Positions 35,905 to 45,968 of a stretch of 64,000 nt of DNA are shown piece after piece. A program made the translations under genes and the position numbers. This DNA comes from Gemmatimonadota bacterium. Lineage in GTDB: Bacteria > Gemmatimonadota > Gemmatimonadetes > Palauibacterales > Palauibacteraceae. How positions within the stretch are numbered: the stretch's first letter is position 1; every line of letters begins with the position of its first letter. The notes under the pieces were generated by a model. The model saw nothing but the letters and a program-made list of their open reading frames with translations, had not been told where the DNA came from and did no database searches. The DNA is taken from NCBI GenBank assembly GCA_022825725.1, contig JAJDWE010000084.1, positions 16,058-80,057 of the forward strand. Direction: 5' to 3'.

Positions 35905-37236
35905 TCCGGCGAACGCCGTGTTCACGACGGCGCCGGCGAGCGCGGCGGCGAGCACGAGGCGCAGAAGCGCCGGCGCGCCCGAGAGCCGGGCACGATACGC
36001 CACGACGGGGTGGAAGCCGCGTTTCGGCGTGCGGGCGAAGGGCGTCCGGGTCCCGAGGCAGGCCCGTGCCACGGCGAAGGTGAGGGGCACCCCGAGCCCC
36101 AGCCCGAGGAGCAGGGCTTCGACGATGCGGCGCCCAAGCCGTCCCCGCGCGCGGATCCACCCGGCGGAGCCGTAGAAGAGCACGAACGGGACCGTGGCGA
36201 GGAGCACGGCGGCCACGTGCACCGCGGTGGGGAGACCGAAGCCGGTCGCCGTCGCCCACCCGGCGCCCGCGAGCGCCGCCGCCATCGTGAGCGTCAGCGG
36301 ATGGACGACGTGTCCCGCGAGATGGGCCGTCGCCTCGAACTTGATCGCCGCCGGGACGGGAGCGCGCCAGATCCGCGGCAGGAGCTTCTTCGCGCTCTGG
36401 ATGCCGCCCTGCGTCCACCGGCTCTGCTGGATCTCCACGGCGCGCAGGCTCGCGGGCAGCTCGGCGGGAACCCGGACGTCGTCGCGGTACACGAATCGCC
36501 AGCCCGCGAGTTGGGCGCGGTAGCTGAGGTCGACGTCCTCCGTCAGGGTGTCGCTCTGCCAGCCCCCGGCCGCCTGTACGCACGCCTTGCGCCACATTCC
36601 GCCGGAACCGTTGAAGTTGAAGAAGAGGCCGGCCCGGTATCGCGCTTCGTGCTCGATGGCGAAGTGCGCGTCGAGGAAGAGCGCCTGTGCCCGCGTCAGC
36701 CAGCTCGCGTCGGGCGAGAGGTGGTCCCAGGCCGCCTGCACGGCCCCCACGCCGGGGTCCGCGAAGGGGGGGAGCAAATCGCGGATCAGCTCCGGAGGCG
36801 GAACGAAGTCCGCGTCCAGCACGAGCAGGAAGTCGCCGCGGGCGAGGGATACGCCGTGGGCGAGCGCGCCGGCCTTGAAACCCTCGCGGGTCCCCCGCCG
36901 GACGTGCCGGATGTCGATCCCGCGCGCCCGCCACTCGCGCACCCGCCGCGCCGCGATCGCCACCGTGTCGTCGTCCGAGTCGTCGAGCAGCTGGATTTCG
37001 AGGCGGTCCGCGGGATAGCGCAGACGGCAGGCCGCATCGATGAGCCGTTCGACGACGTTCGCTTCGTTGAAGACCGGCAGCTGCACCGTGACGACCGGAA
37101 GCCGGCCGGGCCAGGCGGGCGCCTCCGCCCTGGCGGGCCGGCGCATCCGCAGCCAGAGCAGACGCAGCCGGTGGGCCCCGAAGGGGGCGAGGAAGGCGAG
37201 GAGCGCCAGGTACCCCAGTTGTCCGATCTCGCTCAT
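35797..37236 (-). CDS. GT2-family processive-type glycosyltransferase, membrane bound
   Basis: 479 aa from the ATG at 37236; a TTG at 37242 overlapping the upstream stop would add two codons. Cellulose-synthase-like layout: an N-terminal helix, then a GT-A domain with VTVQLPVFNEANVVERLIDA, LDDSDDDT, LVLDADFVPP (DxD), TEDVDLSYRA (TED) and QQSRWTQGG (QxxRW). C-terminal membrane helices from about 305 follow. The D, DxD, TED, QxxRW set marks inverting polysaccharide or glycolipid synthases (glucomannan/ceramide-glucosyltransferase type). It is convergent with, and overlaps, the GT87 gene. Product unknown. Confidence 0.86.
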   Translation of the reverse strand: MSEIGQLGYLALLAFLAPFGAHRLRLLWLRMRRPARAEAPAWPGRLPVVTVQLPVFNEANVVERLIDAACRLRYPADRLEIQLLDDSDDDTVAIAARRVREWRARGIDIRHVRRGTREGFKAGALAHGVSLARGDFLLVLDADFVPPPELIRDLLPPFADPGVGAVQAAWDHLSPDASWLTRAQALFLDAHFAIEHEARYRAGLFFNFNGSGGMWRKACVQAAGGWQSDTLTEDVDLSYRAQLAGWRFVYRDDVRVPAELPASLRAVEIQQSRWTQGGIQSAKKLLPRIWRAPVPAAIKFEATAHLAGHVVHPLTLTMAAALAGAGWATATGFGLPTAVHVAAVLLATVPFVLFYGSAGWIRARGRLGRRIVEALLLGLGLGVPLTFAVARACLGTRTPFARTPKRGFHPVVAYRARLSGAPALLRLVLAAALAGAVVNTAFAGSPAVLPFTALFAAGYALTTHESLRRPSPTPAAPAA

Positions 37237-37238
37237 CG

Positions 37239-38543
37239 TCAATCCGCGTCCGGGACGCGCCGACCCCCGATGGCGTCCGCGCGGAAGTCGAGCCGGTCGA
37301 GGGCGATGGTCCCGTCGCTCATGACGAACAGGACATCCTGGTACTGGCCGATGTCGTCGAGCGGGTTCCGGTCGAGGACGAGGAGGTCCGCCTCGAAGCC
37401 CGGGGCCACCCGCCCCGTCCGATCCGCGATGCCGAGCAACTCCGCCGCGACGGTGGTCGCGGCCCGGATCGCCTCGATCTCGCTTATTCCGATCCCTGTG
37501 AATTCGATCAGTTCGTGGCTCATCCGAAGGACGCTCTCGGACCCGTAACCCGTGTCCGTGGCGGCGACGATCGGCACCCCGAGCGCGTGGGCGGCGGCCG
37601 CCGTCTCCCGGACCCGCGGGAGCATGTGTCGTCCGCGGACCTGGAGCACCGGGTCGTCGTAGTCGCCGCCGGGGACGGTGAGATCCGACACGACGGCGAT
37701 CGTCGGCACCAGGTAGGTGCCCCGCTCCCGCATGAGGCGGAGCGTTTCGTCACGCAGGTACGTCCCGTGCTCGATGCTCCGCACGCCCGCCGCGACCGCG
37801 GCCCGGCCGCCCCGGTCTCCGTGCGCGTGCGCGGCCACCGGGACGCCGCCTTCCGCCGCTTCGGCCACGAGCGCCGACAGTTCGTCCTCCGTGAAGAACG
37901 GCTTGCGGGGGTCGGTCTCCGGCAGGCCCGCGCGTTCGGTCGCGTTGACCTTGACGAAGTCCACGCCGCGATCGAGCATCGCCCGCGCCACCCGTCCCAT
38001 GGCCTCGGGGCCGCGCACGTCGCGTCCGAGGAGATCGCCGAGCCCCGGCTCATCGAGGAAGAGTCCCTCCGCCGGGCGGGGCCGCACATGGTAGCCCGCG
38101 GCGAGGATCTCCGGCCCCTCCAGCTCCCCGTGCCGGAAGAGTTCCCGCAGGCCGACATCGGCGAAGAACCCCGCCCCCATGCTGCGCGCCGTCGTGACGC
38201 CGGACTGCAGCGCCCGGCGGGCCGCCTCGAGCGTCCCGATGTGGACGTGCGCGTCGATGAGGCCGGGGACGAGGAAGCGGCCGCCGAGGTCGATCGCCCG
38301 CGCCGCGGCGGGCGCCTCGCCGCCCTCCTCCACGGAGACGATGACCCCGTCCCGCACGACGACCGTCGCGTTCGAGAGGACGCCGGCGGTCCCCGGATCG
38401 ATCACCGAGGCGCCGGTGAAGGCGATCGTCTCGCTCTGGCCCGCCGCCGGCGTCGGGGAGGCCAGGAAGACGAGCAGGAAGCACGCGTTACGGGCGAGTC
38501 GGAAGCGTCGGGATGCGGTCGCCGCTGAAGTGATGGAAGACAT
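37239..38543 (-). CDS. Secreted metal-dependent amidohydrolase (imidazolonepropionase/prolidase-like)
   Basis: 434 aa from the ATG at 38543 with an ideal GGAGG site; longer starts lie across the divergent ppx start region. The signal peptide (ARNACFLLVFLASPTPAAGQ) indicates export. Amidohydrolase motifs: VPGLIDAHVHIGTLEAARRA (HxH), FVKVNATERAG (Lys), AAHAHGDRGG and SIEHGTYLRDE (His ligands) and VAATDTGYGSE (catalytic Asp). GVAPGFEADLLVLDRNPLDD-like RVAPGFEADLLVLDRNP ends the composite beta-sandwich. Members hydrolyse Xaa-Pro dipeptides or cyclic amides; the substrate here is unknown. Confidence 0.88.
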   Translation of the reverse strand: MSSITSAATASRRFRLARNACFLLVFLASPTPAAGQSETIAFTGASVIDPGTAGVLSNATVVVRDGVIVSVEEGGEAPAAARAIDLGGRFLVPGLIDAHVHIGTLEAARRALQSGVTTARSMGAGFFADVGLRELFRHGELEGPEILAAGYHVRPRPAEGLFLDEPGLGDLLGRDVRGPEAMGRVARAMLDRGVDFVKVNATERAGLPETDPRKPFFTEDELSALVAEAAEGGVPVAAHAHGDRGGRAAVAAGVRSIEHGTYLRDETLRLMRERGTYLVPTIAVVSDLTVPGGDYDDPVLQVRGRHMLPRVRETAAAAHALGVPIVAATDTGYGSESVLRMSHELIEFTGIGISEIEAIRAATTVAAELLGIADRTGRVAPGFEADLLVLDRNPLDDIGQYQDVLFVMSDGTIALDRLDFRADAIGGRRVPDAD

Positions 38544-38655
38544 TCGGAACCTCCGGCATCTGATCGTAAGGTACCAAGATGCCTTCGGCCGGGGGCTGGC
38601 GGTAGGAGCGGGCCGGGGGTGGGGCGCGCCGCCACCGATTCGGGTACGTTGGAGG

Positions 38656-40239
38656 ATGCAGCGCACGACGCCACCACTGCCACGCGAGACCGCCGACGGC
38701 CGGGAGCCGCTTCCGTTCCCGCTGCGCGTCGCCGCCATCGATGTGGGATCGAACGCGTTCCGCTTCGTCGCGGCCGAGTTCAGCGACCCGAACCGCTACA
38801 TCGAACTGGCCTCGGAGCGGGTCCCCGTCCGGCTGGGACACTCGGCCTTCCTCACCGGCGAACTGTCGCCCTCCGCCATCGACCGGACCGTCGAGGGGTT
38901 CCGGCGCTTCCGGGAGGAGATCGACCGCCTGGGCATCGACCACGTGCGCGCCGTGGCCACGAGCGCGGTGCGGGAGAGCCGCAACGGCGCGGATCTCGTC
39001 CGCCGCGTGAAAGAGGAGGCGGGGATCCGGCTCGATCTCATCTCCGGTACGGATGAAGCGCGGTTCGTGTGGACGTCCGCGAAGCGGCGTATCGACTTCG
39101 GCGACTCGAAGTGGATGCTCGTGGATCTCGGCGGCGGGAGCGTGGAAGTCTCCCTCGCGGACCGGTCCGGGATCATGTGGAGCGAGTCGCACCGGATGGG
39201 GTCGGTGCGGCTGCTCGAGGAACTCACGGGGGCGGACGATGCCCCCGCGCACTTCGCGAACCTGCTCGCGGAGTACGCCGCCACCCTCCGCATTCCGCAC
39301 GCGAGCAAGCACTGGACGCCGGTCCAGCTGATCGCCACCGGCGGCAACATCGAGGAGCTCGCCCGCCTCGCGGGCCACCGCGCCGCCGACGGGACCCGCC
39401 GCATCACGCGGGCGGAGCTCGCGATGGCGATCGAGGAGTTCTCCCACCTCTCCTACAGCCAGCGCATCGGACGGCTGGGTCTGCGCGAGGATCGGGCCGA
39501 TGTGATTCTCCCCGCCGCGATCGTGTACGACCGCGTCGCCGAACTCGCGGGAGCCGAGCAGATCCTCGTCCCCGGAGTCGGCGTGAAGGAGGGGGTGCTC
39601 TTCGACCTCGTGGATGAGCTGACGAGCGGGGCCGGTTTCGGGCGGCTGGAGCGGATCGTCCACGAGGGGGCGCTCACGCTCGGGCGCAGATACCTCTTCG
39701 ACGAGGACCACGGAAGACACGTCGCGTCGCTCGCCGTCTCCCTGTTCGACCAGCTCGCCGACGTCCACGGCCTGGAACCGCGCGACCGGCGGATCCTGCT
39801 GGCGGGAGCGATGCTGCACGACATCGGGCAGCACATCTCTTACGCGAAACACCACAAGCACTCGCTCTACCTCATCCATCACAGCGAGATCCCGGGGATC
39901 GCGCCGAACGAACTCCCTCTCGTCGCCCTCGTGGCGCGCTACCACCGGCGCGCCGAACCCCGCCGCGGCCACTACCTCTACCGCGACCTGAAAGATCGCG
40001 ACCGCCGGCGGGTGGAGAGGCTCGCCGCCCTCCTCCGCATCGCGGACTCCCTCGACCGCGAGCACCTCCAGCGCGTGCACAGCGTCGAGGCGCGGGTGCA
40101 CGAACACCGGCTCGAACTGCGTCTCGAGCGCAGGGGACGCCTGCTCCTCGAGCAGTGGGCGCTGCGCAAGAAGGGGAAGCTCTTCGCCCGCATCTTCGGC
40201 CTCGAACCGTACGTCACCTTCGACCTCTCCTCCGACTGA
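38656..40239 (+). CDS. ppx: Ppx/GppA-family exopolyphosphatase with HD domain
   Basis: 527 aa. Degrades polyphosphate or pppGpp. The actin-like N-terminal half has AAIDVGSNAFRFVAAEF (phosphate 1), ATSAVRESRNGADLVRRV, ISGTDEARFVW, LVDLGGGSVEVSL (phosphate 2) and IATGGNIEELARL (adenosine-like). The C-terminal half is an HD domain (AMLHDIGQHISYAKHHKHS, H388/D389). ATG at 38656 has GGAGG directly abutting it, which leaves no normal spacing, so leaderless initiation is possible; no other start is in frame. It lies next to ppk1, giving a polyphosphate synthesis/degradation pair. Confidence 0.93.
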   Translation: MQRTTPPLPRETADGREPLPFPLRVAAIDVGSNAFRFVAAEFSDPNRYIELASERVPVRLGHSAFLTGELSPSAIDRTVEGFRRFREEIDRLGIDHVRAVATSAVRESRNGADLVRRVKEEAGIRLDLISGTDEARFVWTSAKRRIDFGDSKWMLVDLGGGSVEVSLADRSGIMWSESHRMGSVRLLEELTGADDAPAHFANLLAEYAATLRIPHASKHWTPVQLIATGGNIEELARLAGHRAADGTRRITRAELAMAIEEFSHLSYSQRIGRLGLREDRADVILPAAIVYDRVAELAGAEQILVPGVGVKEGVLFDLVDELTSGAGFGRLERIVHEGALTLGRRYLFDEDHGRHVASLAVSLFDQLADVHGLEPRDRRILLAGAMLHDIGQHISYAKHHKHSLYLIHHSEIPGIAPNELPLVALVARYHRRAEPRRGHYLYRDLKDRDRRRVERLAALLRIADSLDREHLQRVHSVEARVHEHRLELRLERRGRLLLEQWALRKKGKLFARIFGLEPYVTFDLSSD

Positions 40240-40357
40240 GACCTACCGGCCGGGAGGTCCGAAACGAGCGGAAAAGGCGGCTTCGGGCTTATATTACGGG
40301 CCCTGCGTCCGCAAATGGCGGGCGAGGGGACCAGGAGAGAGGGGTCGGGAGAGCCGC

Positions 40358-42685
40358 ATGTCGTCCGAGTCGAACGAGATTTCGCGCCGCCCGTGGGTCC
40401 ACCACGGGAGCCGCCGTCCGGGCGGGGTTTCTCCGCCGCGTGAGGCGCCGCTGCCGGTCGAGCCCGCGCCAGCCCCGGAGCGCGACGCCGACTCCGCTCC
40501 CCGTCCGTCCGACCCGGAGTTCGGCCACCGCGTAAAGGGCGTCCCGGTGCTGCCGAGAGCGGCGATTCCGACGCCGGTTCCGGATGACGCGAAGCCGAAC
40601 CACCCGTCGCTCTACTTCAACGCGGAACTCAGCTGGCTGGACTTCAACTGGCGCGTGCTCTACCAGGCCATGGACGAGCGGACCCCGCTGCTGGAGCGGC
40701 TCCGTTTCCTCGCCATCACGGAGAACAACCTCGACGAGTTCGTGATGAAGCAGGTCGGCGGCCTCAAGCGCGTGCTCGGCGCGGGCGTGGTGAAGCCATC
40801 GCCGGATGGCCGCGGTCCCGCCGAACAGCTCGATCTCGTGCGTGAGGGCGTCCGCACCATGCGGACCCGGCTGGCCCAGGTCTGGGAGGACGATCTCCAG
40901 CCGCGCCTCGCGGCGGAACTCGACATCGCGGTGCGCGACTTCGACGATCTGAGCGAGGAGGAACGCGAGCAGGTGCGTCGCGTGTTCGTGGATAGAATTT
41001 ACCCGGTCCTCACGCCGCTGGCCGTCGATCCGGGACACCCGTTCCCGTTCCTCTCCAACATGAGCCTCTCGCTCGCCCTGATGCTGGAGCACCCGGAACG
41101 GCGAACCCGCCACTTCGCTCGGGTGAAGATCCCCACCGCGCTGCGCTGGGTCGAACTCCCGGAGAGCGGGCACGTGGTCCCCGTCGAGCAGGTCGTGCGG
41201 CACTTCGCGGGCGAACTCTTCCGGGGGATGAAGATCGAGAGCGCTTCCCTCTTCCGGGTCACCCGCAACGCGGACGTGGCCCGGGACGAAGAGGTGGCGG
41301 ACGACCTCCTGCAGATGATCTCGGAGGAGCTTCGCGAGCGGCGCTTCGCGCGCGTCGTTCGTCTCGAGGTCGAGCCGGGCATGCCCGATGACGTGCGGCA
41401 GTTCCTCGTTCGTCAGCTCGAGCTGGACGAGGAGGACCTGTACGAGATCCCGGGCCTGCTCGAGATGTCGGGATTCTGGCAGATCGCGGCCGAGGGCCCG
41501 TGGGAGCACCGGCACGAACCCTGGGAGCCGATGATCCCGCCGCGCCTGATCCGCGAGGGCGAGACGGAGGACCGACCCGACATCTTCACGGTGATCCGGG
41601 CTGGCGACCTCATGGTGCACCACCCGTACGAGTCCTTCACCGCGACGGTGCAGCGGTTCGTCGAGGAGGCCGCCGCGGACCCCGCGGTCGTGGCCATCAA
41701 GCAGACGCTCTACCGGACGGCGGAGCACTCCCGGATCATCGCCGCGCTCGTCCGGGCGGCCGAGGCGGGCAAGGCGGTCGCCGTGCTCGTGGAGGTCACG
41801 GCCCGCTTCGACGAGGCCGACAACATGGAATGGGCCTCCGTGCTGGAGGAGGCGGGCGTCAACGTGACGTACGGCCTCGTCGGGCTGAAGACGCACGCGA
41901 AGGTCGCGCTCGTCGTCCGCGAGGAAGGGGACGAGATCCGCACCTACTGCCACATCGGCACCGGCAACTACAACTCCGAGACGGCTCAGATTTATGCGGA
42001 CATGGGAATCCTCACGGCGCGTCCGGAGATCGGCCGCGACGCGGTGAACCTCTTCCACTACCTGACCGGCTACGCCCCCGACCAGGAGTACGAGGAACTC
42101 GTCGTCGCGCCCCGCGACCTGCGCCGGGCCCTCACCGCCCGGATCGAGCGCGAGATTGCCCACGTCGAGGCGGGCCGGAAGGGGCGCATGATCATGAAGC
42201 TGAACGGTCTCGACGACCCGAAGGTGATCCGCGCCCTATACGCGGCGTCTGCCGCCGGCGTGAAGATCGACCTCATCGTCCGCGGCCAGTGCCGGCTCCG
42301 CCCCGGGATCCCCGGCTTCAGCGAGAACATTCGCGTACGGAGCATCGTCGGACGGTTCCTGGAGCACGACCGGATCTTCTGGTGGGGGAACGACGGGAAT
42401 CCCGAGGTGTGGATCGGGAGCGCGGACTGGCGCCGCCGGAACCTCGACGACCGCGTCGAAGTGCTGCTCCCGGTCCGCGACAAGCGGATCCGGAAGCGCC
42501 TCCGCAAGACGCTGCGCTTCGCCCTTCGCGACAACCAGCGGGCCTGGGAGTTGCGGCCGACCGGAGAGTACGTGCTGTGCGAACCCGCCCCGGGCGAGCG
42601 CTCCATCGACTACCAAAGCCGGATGCTGAAGGCGGTCCGGAAACGCCGCCGCAAGGTCGACGACCACTGGGACGCCTCGCACTGA
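40358..42685 (+). CDS. ppk1: Polyphosphate kinase 1
   Basis: Transfers the ATP gamma-phosphate to inorganic polyphosphate. 775 aa, including an 80-residue Pro/Arg-rich N-terminal extension before the conserved NAELSWLDFNWRVLYQAMDE. Family landmarks: LRFLAITENNLDEF; DPAVVAIKQTLYRT; the autophosphorylated His in GLKTHAKVALVV (H513); HIGTGNYNSETAQIYADMG; NGLDDPKVI; and the second active-site His in VGRFLEHDRIFWW (H670). The start has GGGAGAG nearby. A TATATT at 40290-40295 is a plausible -10, without a clear -35. Convergent with phoU. Confidence 0.96.
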   Translation: MSSESNEISRRPWVHHGSRRPGGVSPPREAPLPVEPAPAPERDADSAPRPSDPEFGHRVKGVPVLPRAAIPTPVPDDAKPNHPSLYFNAELSWLDFNWRVLYQAMDERTPLLERLRFLAITENNLDEFVMKQVGGLKRVLGAGVVKPSPDGRGPAEQLDLVREGVRTMRTRLAQVWEDDLQPRLAAELDIAVRDFDDLSEEEREQVRRVFVDRIYPVLTPLAVDPGHPFPFLSNMSLSLALMLEHPERRTRHFARVKIPTALRWVELPESGHVVPVEQVVRHFAGELFRGMKIESASLFRVTRNADVARDEEVADDLLQMISEELRERRFARVVRLEVEPGMPDDVRQFLVRQLELDEEDLYEIPGLLEMSGFWQIAAEGPWEHRHEPWEPMIPPRLIREGETEDRPDIFTVIRAGDLMVHHPYESFTATVQRFVEEAAADPAVVAIKQTLYRTAEHSRIIAALVRAAEAGKAVAVLVEVTARFDEADNMEWASVLEEAGVNVTYGLVGLKTHAKVALVVREEGDEIRTYCHIGTGNYNSETAQIYADMGILTARPEIGRDAVNLFHYLTGYAPDQEYEELVVAPRDLRRALTARIEREIAHVEAGRKGRMIMKLNGLDDPKVIRALYAASAAGVKIDLIVRGQCRLRPGIPGFSENIRVRSIVGRFLEHDRIFWWGNDGNPEVWIGSADWRRRNLDDRVEVLLPVRDKRIRKRLRKTLRFALRDNQRAWELRPTGEYVLCEPAPGERSIDYQSRMLKAVRKRRRKVDDHWDASH

Positions 42686-42719
42686 CGCGCAGGCTGACGG
42701 GCGGCAGGCTGACGGCGGC

Positions 42720-43406
42720 TCAGCGTCCTGCGCTGCCCTGTGCCGGGTCCGGCGGGCCCTCCTGGTGCCGGATCGTGATTCCCTGGACCATGTAGACGAC
42801 ATCCTCCCCGATATTCGTCGCGAGGTCGCCGATCCGCTCGAGATTGCGGCCGATGAGGATGACCTGCAGGCACCCGGACAGGTTGTACTCCGGCATATGG
42901 GTGATCATCACCCGGCTCAGTGAGTCCTGGAGCTGGTCCAGCCGGTCGTCGCGCGCGATCACGGAGCGTGCGGCGTCCGCGTTCCGGTGCACGAACGCGT
43001 CGAGCGCATCCCGCAGCATCGCCCTCGCCATGCGGCTCATCTCGTCGAGTTCCGGCGGGACCGGCACTTTTTTCTCGGCCTTCGCCAGCCGTTCGGCCGC
43101 TTCGGCGATGTTGACCGCGTGGTCACCGATCCGCTCGAGGTCGTTGTTGATCTTGAGAACCGTGACGAGCACGCGCAGGTCGCTCGCCACCGGATGGTGG
43201 AGCGCGAGGATCTCCACCGTGGACTCCTCGACCTCCACCTCGGCCCGGTCGATGGCGTCGTCGGCCTCCCGAATCGCCTCCGCGTCGACCGTGGGCTGTC
43301 CCACGAGCGCCACCGCGCGCTGAACCAGCTGCTCGATGTCGTGCGCCATCTGGTGCAGCGTCCGCGTGACGTCGCTGACCCGGTCGTCGAATTGCCTGAA
43401 GGACAT
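42720..43406 (-). CDS. phoU: Phosphate transport system regulator PhoU
   Basis: 228 aa, two PhoU three-helix repeats. Conserved metal-binding clusters E(D)xxxD are seen as NNDLERIGDHAVNIAE and GRNLERIGDLATNIGEDVVY. PhoU links the Pst transporter to PhoR and represses the Pho regulon in high phosphate. Last gene of the phoB-phoR-pstSCAB-phoU operon, 17 bp after pstB. Convergent with ppk1 (34 bp apart; the gap contains two GCAGGCTGACGG repeats without an obvious terminator). Confidence 0.96.
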   Translation of the reverse strand: MSFRQFDDRVSDVTRTLHQMAHDIEQLVQRAVALVGQPTVDAEAIREADDAIDRAEVEVEESTVEILALHHPVASDLRVLVTVLKINNDLERIGDHAVNIAEAAERLAKAEKKVPVPPELDEMSRMARAMLRDALDAFVHRNADAARSVIARDDRLDQLQDSLSRVMITHMPEYNLSGCLQVILIGRNLERIGDLATNIGEDVVYMVQGITIRHQEGPPDPAQGSAGR

Positions 43407-43423
43407 CGATCGCGGCCGGTCCG

Positions 43424-44185
43424 TCAGCCCCGCCGGCCCGTGATGTAGGCCTCGGTCCGCTCGTCCTCGGGATTGGTGAACAAGCGCTGCGTCTCCTTGT
43501 ACTCGACGAGTTCGCCCATGTAGAGGAAGGCCGTGTCGTCGCTGATGCGCGCGGCCTGCTGCATGTTATGGGTCACGATCACGATCGTGTAGTCTCCCCG
43601 CAGTTCTCCGATCAAATCCTCCATGCGGCCGGTCGCGATCGGGTCGAGCGCGCTCGCCGGCTCGTCCATGAGGAGAACCTCCGGTTCCACGGCCAGCGCC
43701 CGCGCGATGCAGAGCCGCTGCTGCTGTCCGGCCGAGAGCCCGAGGGCGTCCGCGTCGAGCCGGTGGTTCACCTCGTCCCAGAGCGCGGCCGCGCGGAGCG
43801 ACGCCTCCACCCGATCCCCGATGTCGTCCTGGAACCCGTTGATCCGCAGGCCGAACGCGATGTTCTCGAAGATCGACTTCGGAAACGGGTTCGGCTTCTG
43901 GAAGACCATCCCGATGGCGCGCCGAACATCGGCCGGTTCGACACCGGGTGCGTAGAGGTCCCGGCCCCGGAAAAGAACTTGGCCCGTGACGCGGGCCGTC
44001 GGCACGAGGTCGTTCATGCGGTTGAAGCAGCGCAGGAGCGTGCTCTTGCCGCAGCCCGAGGGCCCGATGAAGGCGACCACCCGCCGTTTCGGTATCGTGA
44101 GCGAGATGTCCTCAATCACCCGCGTCTCGCCGTAGCGAACGCCGAGTCCGACGGTCTCGAGGACCGCTTCCGGAGCCACCGTCAC
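43424..44185 (-). CDS. pstB: Phosphate ABC transporter ATP-binding protein PstB
   Basis: ATPase of the high-affinity phosphate importer, 253 aa from the GTG at 44185, overlapping the pstA stop (GTGA). Walker [20 protein letters not shown] with the PstB hallmark NRMNDL, Q-loop [20 protein letters not shown], signature [14 protein letters not shown] (Ala instead of the second Gly, also seen in other PstB) and Walker [17 protein letters not shown]. Immediately upstream of phoU. Confidence 0.97.
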   Translation of the reverse strand: MTVAPEAVLETVGLGVRYGETRVIEDISLTIPKRRVVAFIGPSGCGKSTLLRCFNRMNDLVPTARVTGQVLFRGRDLYAPGVEPADVRRAIGMVFQKPNPFPKSIFENIAFGLRINGFQDDIGDRVEASLRAAALWDEVNHRLDADALGLSAGQQQRLCIARALAVEPEVLLMDEPASALDPIATGRMEDLIGELRGDYTIVIVTHNMQQAARISDDTAFLYMGELVEYKETQRLFTNPEDERTEAYITGRRG

Positions 44186-45060
44186 CTCTCGAATCGGTTA
44201 CGAATCAGAATCGCGGCCGCGTTCATCATGAGCAGCACGCCCAGCAGTACCACAATGGCCCCTGCCGCCAGCGCATGGAACTCCCCGCGCGGATCCGTGG
44301 TCCAGTTGAAGATCTGGATCGGCAGGGCCGTGAAGGGATCCATGGGCGAGAGTGGATCGAAGGCGATGAACGTCAGCGCCCCGATGATGAGCAGCGGGGC
44401 GGTCTCTCCCCCCGCCCGCGAGAGGCCGAGGATGGTGCCGGAGAGGATGCCGGGCATGGCCGCCGGGAGCACGTGGTGGCGGATGGCCTGCCAGCGCGTG
44501 GCGCCGAGCGCGTAGGCGGCTTCCCGCAGCGAGTCCGGAACGGCGCGGATCGCCTCGCGGGCGGCGATGTTCACGATCGGAAGCACGAGCAGCGACAGCG
44601 TCGCCGCTCCCGCGAGCAGGCTCCGTTCCAGCGCCAGGAAGCGGACGAACACGGCGAGTCCGAGGATGCCGTACACGATGGAGGGCACGCTGGCGAGGTT
44701 CGCGATGTTCGTCTTCAGGAGCGTCGTGAAGCGGTTCGTCGGGGCGTACTCCTCGAGATACAGCGCCGCGCCGACGCCGAGCGGGAAGGACATCACGGCG
44801 ACGAGCGCGAGCATCCACGCGCTCCCGAGGATCGCGGAGCGGATCCCGGCCCGCTCCGGGAAGCGGGACGGGTAGCTGGTCAGGAACTCGAAGGAGAGCG
44901 CCGGGAGTCCGTCCGCCGCGAGGCTCACGAGGAGGACGACGAGGGACGCGACCCCGAAGGCGACCGCGAGGCGGCACAGCCACATGAACCGGATCCCGGC
45001 CCGGCGGCGGGCCTCGAGCCGCGTGTCGAACCGGCCCCCGCGGGGCGCCCCGGGGCTCAC
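44182..45060 (-). CDS. pstA: Phosphate ABC transporter permease PstA
   Basis: Membrane subunit, 292 aa from the GTG at 45060, which overlaps the pstC stop (GTGA). Six membrane helices are visible, and the EAA loop occurs as [21 protein letters not shown] followed by [40 protein letters not shown] is the PstA signature around helix 3. A longer frame extending to 45780 lies antisense-free but inside pstC in another frame, so it is rejected. Confidence 0.96.
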   Translation of the reverse strand: MSPGAPRGGRFDTRLEARRRAGIRFMWLCRLAVAFGVASLVVLLVSLAADGLPALSFEFLTSYPSRFPERAGIRSAILGSAWMLALVAVMSFPLGVGAALYLEEYAPTNRFTTLLKTNIANLASVPSIVYGILGLAVFVRFLALERSLLAGAATLSLLVLPIVNIAAREAIRAVPDSLREAAYALGATRWQAIRHHVLPAAMPGILSGTILGLSRAGGETAPLLIIGALTFIAFDPLSPMDPFTALPIQIFNWTTDPRGEFHALAAGAIVVLLGVLLMMNAAAILIRNRFER

Positions 45061-45968
45061 CGGAAGCTCTCCCGGAAACGCGTCGTCATGCGCTGGCTCA
45101 GCAGGTTGAGGGCCAGCGTGATGAGGAAGAGAAGGAGGCCGACGGCGAACAGGGTCCGGTATTCGATCGACCCGGAGGGGGCATCGCCCAGGCTCACCTG
45201 CACGATGTAGGCCGTCATCGTCTGAACGCTCTGGAGCAGGTCCAGCGTCATCCCCGGCGTCGCCCCCGCGGCCAGCGTCACGACGATCGTCTCGGCGATG
45301 GCGCGGGAGATCGCGAGGATGAAGCTGGCGGCGATGCCGGGCAGGCCCGCTGGGACCACGATCCGGGTCGCCACCTCGAACCGGGTGGCCCCGACGCCGT
45401 ACGCGGCCTCGCGCAGAGAGCCGGGGACGGCGCTCAGCGCGTCCTCGGAGAGCGACGACACCATCGGCAGGATCATGATGCCCACGACGATGGCGGCGCT
45501 CGCGGCATTGAAGACCCCGACCCCCGGAAAGAGCGTCCGAAGGACCGGCGTGACGAGGATCACGGCGAAATAGCCGTAGACGACCGTCGGGATCCCCGCG
45601 AGAATCTCGAGCGCCGGCTTGACGGTCCGCTTCGTCCGGATCGATGCGAACTCGCTCAGATAGATGGCCGTCGCGAGTCCGACCGGGAGCGCGATCAGCG
45701 CCGCGCCGGCCGCGACGAGAAAGGTTCCGTTGACGAGCGGGAGGATGCCGAACGACCGCGGCACGAGGTCCGGAGACCATCGCGTCCCCGCGAGGAACTC
45801 GACGGGGGAAACCTCGGCGAAAAAGCCGAGCGATTCGGTGAGCAGCACGACGACGATCCCGACCGTCGCCACGATCGAGAGCGCTCCGGAGGCGAAGAGG
45901 AGCGCCCCGATGAGGCGCTCGCCGACCCTGGTGTGGCGGCTAGCCGATCCGGGCTCGGATTTCCGCAT
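45057..45968 (-). CDS. pstC: Phosphate ABC transporter permease PstC
   Basis: Membrane subunit partner of PstA, 303 aa. Six helices; the EAA loop is [20 protein letters not shown] followed by [42 protein letters not shown] is the PstC hallmark. The ATG at 45968 lies 29 bp inside the end of pstS, so it is translationally coupled. In E. coli the phosphate path uses charged residues of PstA/PstC; I did not map them here. Confidence 0.96.
   Translation of the reverse strand: MRKSEPGSASRHTRVGERLIGALLFASGALSIVATVGIVVVLLTESLGFFAEVSPVEFLAGTRWSPDLVPRSFGILPLVNGTFLVAAGAALIALPVGLATAIYLSEFASIRTKRTVKPALEILAGIPTVVYGYFAVILVTPVLRTLFPGVGVFNAASAAIVVGIMILPMVSSLSEDALSAVPGSLREAAYGVGATRFEVATRIVVPAGLPGIAASFILAISRAIAETIVVTLAAGATPGMTLDLLQSVQTMTAYIVQVSLGDAPSGSIEYRTLFAVGLLLFLITLALNLLSQRMTTRFRESFR

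Noticed and set aside
42690..42719. Two GCAGGCTGACGG repeats between the ppk1 and phoU stops, considered as a terminator
   Set aside because: They are direct, not inverted, repeats with no T run; no hairpin of note forms.
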